A model generated the notes under the pieces. The model searched no databases. It saw nothing but the letters and a program-made list of their open reading frames with translations, and was not told the DNA's origin. Shown in pieces: positions 5,354 to 7,131 of a DNA stretch of 7,131 nt. Origin of the DNA: Alphaproteobacteria bacterium. GTDB lineage: Bacteria > Pseudomonadota > Alphaproteobacteria > Reyranellales > Reyranellaceae. Position numbers and translations under genes: made by a program. The stretch lies in the NCBI GenBank assembly GCA_005884705.1, contig VBAF01000339.1:1-7131 (forward strand), given 5' to 3'. The number at the start of each line of letters is the position of its first letter. Positions within the stretch are counted from its first letter, which is position 1.

Positions 5354-7131
5354 CGCTGAAATTCTCCATGCCGTGGCGGCGGCTGCTGTTGGCGATAATT
5401 ATCCTCGTGCCGCTGGCGGCGGTCGGCACCATCCTGTGGCTCAGCACCCGCGACCTGTCGCGCTACCAGGCCAAGCTCACCGAGCAGATCCGCAAGGTCA
5501 CCGGCCGCGAGCTGAAGGCGCGCGTGCCGCTCGCGGTCAAGCTCGGTCGAGAGCCGACGCTGGTCGCGGAAGGCCTCACGCTCAGCAATGCGGCGTGGGC
5601 GACGCGGCCCGAGCTCGCCAAGGTGCGTCGCATCACCATGTATCTCGATCCCTTCTCGCTGTTCCTCGGCGAGGCCAAGGTCGCCCGGGTGGTGCTGGAA
5701 GGCGCCGACATCCAGGTCGAGCAGAACGAGGCGGGCGACACCAACCTCGAGATGCTGCCGCCGCCCGACGGTTCGGGGCCGCATGCCGGCGAGAACCGTT
5801 CGCTCAAGATCCGCACCAACCCGGCCTTCCCCTGGATCGGCAGCATCGAGGTGCGTGACTCGACGCTGACGATCTCCGAAGGCCAGAGCCGCCCGCCGGT
5901 GGTGCTCGAGGTCGCGAGCGCCAGCTTCAAGTCCAACGCGCCCAACCAGCCCCTGCAGGTCGAGGCGCGACTCGGTGCGCCGCGTGCGACGCCGCTCGAG
6001 ATTGCCGGCACGCTGGGCTCGTTCGACGGCTGGCTGCGCGGCCTGCCGGGCAGCATCGACGTGCAGGGCGGCTTCGGCGGCGGCAAGATCGCGATCAAGG
6101 GCGGCATCGGCGGCAAGGGAACCAACCTGCAGATCAACAGCGAGGGGCCGGACGTCGGGGCGTTCGGGCCCTATGTCCGCCTGCCGCTGCCGAGCGGCGG
6201 CCCCTACGTCCTGAATGCCAAGGTCTCGACCCAGCGCAACGGGCTGAAGGTCGAGGTGCCCTCGCTCAAGGTCGGCGCCTCCGAACTGAGTGGTGAAGCC
6301 CTGTTCCGCATCGATCGCAGCGGCACGCCGACCATCACGGTCAATGTCGACGCCAACAAGATCGACCTTGCCGGCCTGCGCGCCGCTCCCGCGCCCGCAT
6401 CGACCGGCGCGGTGCCGGCCTCGCGCCGCGTGCTGCCGTCGATGCCGTTCGGGGCAAGCTGGCTCGGCCGCAGCACGCTCTCGGTGACCGCGCGCGTCGG
6501 CGAGCTCAGCGGTCTGTCGAGCAAGATCGCCAACGGATCGCTGACGCTCACCGCGAGCGAGAAGCGCTTCACTTTCCGTGGCGCAGCCTCCGTCGGCAAC
6601 GGCTCGGCGGGCTTCGACCTCGGCTACGATCCGGCCGGCCGCTATGGCATGACGACGCTGACTGCGACCGCGAGCCGCGTGCCGATCGGCGATCTCGGCG
6701 CGCTGCTCGGCTTCGATCTCGGGGTGAAGGATGCCGTCGGCGACATCGAGCTCAAGCTGCGCGGCGGCGGCCGCAGTGCTGTCGCCGCGCTGAACGGCGC
6801 GAATGGCACGGTTGAGTTCGCGCTCGGCAAGGGCGTGTGGCCGACCGACGGGCTGGCCGGCTGGCCCAACGAATCGCTGCGGCTGCTCGGCACGACCGAT
6901 GGCGGTGCGGCCTTCAACTGCCTGGCCGGCCGCTTCGAGGTCAGCGCCGGCGTCGCCAACCTCCGGCGGCTGGTGTTCGACACGCCGCGCGCGACCTGGA
7001 TCGGCGGCGGCTATGTCTCGCTGCGCAGCGAGGGCTGGGAGTTGATCGCCGCCCCCGAAGCGCGCGATGCGCAGGGCGTGCCGCTCGCTACGCCGATCCG
7101 GCTGAAAGGCGGCACGGGGCGTGCGGCTTCC
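5350..7131 (+). CDS. AsmA family protein, open at the right edge of the window
   Basis: The frame beginning at GTG 5350 runs without a stop to the last base, giving 594 residues. It starts with a basic segment (PWRR) and one hydrophobic helix at about residues 12-31, so the protein is anchored in the inner membrane with a large periplasmic part. The N-terminal domain has the AsmA pattern (RKVTGRELKARVPLAVKLGR, LVAEGLTLSNAAW, VARVVLEGADIQVEQN), and the C-terminal portion resembles the AsmA C-terminal region (FEVSAGVANLRRLVFDTPRA, GGGYVSLRSEGWEL). AsmA-like proteins are long beta-rich relatives of bridge-like lipid-transfer proteins and affect outer-membrane assembly or lipid balance. A glycine-rich patch lies around residues 239-258. 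GTG 5350 overlaps the rluC stop (GTGA), indicating translational coupling; ATG 5368 is an alternative start. Given family lengths, probably only a short C-terminal part is missing. Confidence 0.88.
   Translation, partial: MTLKFSMPWRRLLLAIIILVPLAAVGTILWLSTRDLSRYQAKLTEQIRKVTGRELKARVPLAVKLGREPTLVAEGLTLSNAAWATRPELAKVRRITMYLDPFSLFLGEAKVARVVLEGADIQVEQNEAGDTNLEMLPPPDGSGPHAGENRSLKIRTNPAFPWIGSIEVRDSTLTISEGQSRPPVVLEVASASFKSNAPNQPLQVEARLGAPRATPLEIAGTLGSFDGWLRGLPGSIDVQGGFGGGKIAIKGGIGGKGTNLQINSEGPDVGAFGPYVRLPLPSGGPYVLNAKVSTQRNGLKVEVPSLKVGASELSGEALFRIDRSGTPTITVNVDANKIDLAGLRAAPAPASTGAVPASRRVLPSMPFGASWLGRSTLSVTARVGELSGLSSKIANGSLTLTASEKRFTFRGAASVGNGSAGFDLGYDPAGRYGMTTLTATASRVPIGDLGALLGFDLGVKDAVGDIELKLRGGGRSAVAALNGANGTVEFALGKGVWPTDGLAGWPNESLRLLGTTDGGAAFNCLAGRFEVSAGVANLRRLVFDTPRATWIGGGYVSLRSEGWELIAAPEARDAQGVPLATPIRLKGGTGRAAS

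Noticed and set aside
6060..6120. Glycine-codon-rich tract as a DNA repeat
   Set aside because: It is an irregular GGC-rich coding stretch within the AsmA frame, with no regular repeat unit.
1..7131. Mobile element, defence system, CRISPR or toxin-antitoxin pair
   Set aside because: No transposase, integrase, nuclease, direct or inverted terminal repeats, or spaced repeat array could be found on either strand.

Overview
The window reads as chromosomal DNA of a GC-rich alphaproteobacterium. This rests on strong G/C third-position bias throughout and on protein styles familiar from Rhodospirillales/Hyphomicrobiales and Reyranella-like genomes: an alphaproteobacterial RarA, an RluC-type synthase, an AsmA-family protein, and a YcbB-like L,D-transpeptidase with a scaffold domain. 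The taxonomic placement is inference. I see no tRNA, rRNA, CRISPR array, insertion sequence, phage gene or attachment site. Nearly every base is coding and intergenic gaps are tens of bases or less.

Layout, left to right. (1) 1-1098 (+) is the 3' part of rarA, a replication-fork AAA+ ATPase; its Walker A end lies outside the window. (2) About 1095-1190 (+) is a short remnant that reads like the C-terminal half of a PDZ domain from a DegP/HtrA-type protease. It runs straight out of the rarA stop. (3) 1190-1441 (+) is a small exported PepSY-domain protein whose signal peptide has lost its start codon. (4) 1444-1941 (+) is a four-helix cytochrome b561-type membrane protein starting at TTG. (5) 3407-1938 (-) is a periplasmic L,D-transpeptidase with an SHGCIR active site; its stop overlaps the cytochrome stop by four bases. 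(6) 4380-3439 (-) is a serine-nucleophile dienelactone-hydrolase-like alpha/beta hydrolase, probably co-transcribed with the transpeptidase. (7) 4416-5353 (+) is an RluC-type pseudouridine synthase gene broken by an internal out-of-frame deletion near 4943. (8) 5350-7131 (+) is an AsmA-family inner-membrane protein, open to the right edge; its GTG start overlaps the rluC stop.

How the genes fit together: the minus-strand pair and asmA belong to cell-envelope biology (peptidoglycan cross-linking, outer-membrane homeostasis). PepSY plus cytochrome b561 looks like a small membrane redox unit. rarA and rluC are housekeeping genes that I recall as near neighbours in many alphaproteobacteria, with a DegP-type protease close by. 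Here they are separated by the PepSY/cytochrome/transpeptidase/hydrolase block.

I found no convincing new biological system. The most notable signals are the two damaged spots (the 1095-1190 PDZ remnant joined to a start-less PepSY gene, and the rluC internal deletion). They are either real gene decay and rearrangement or small deletions introduced by assembly.
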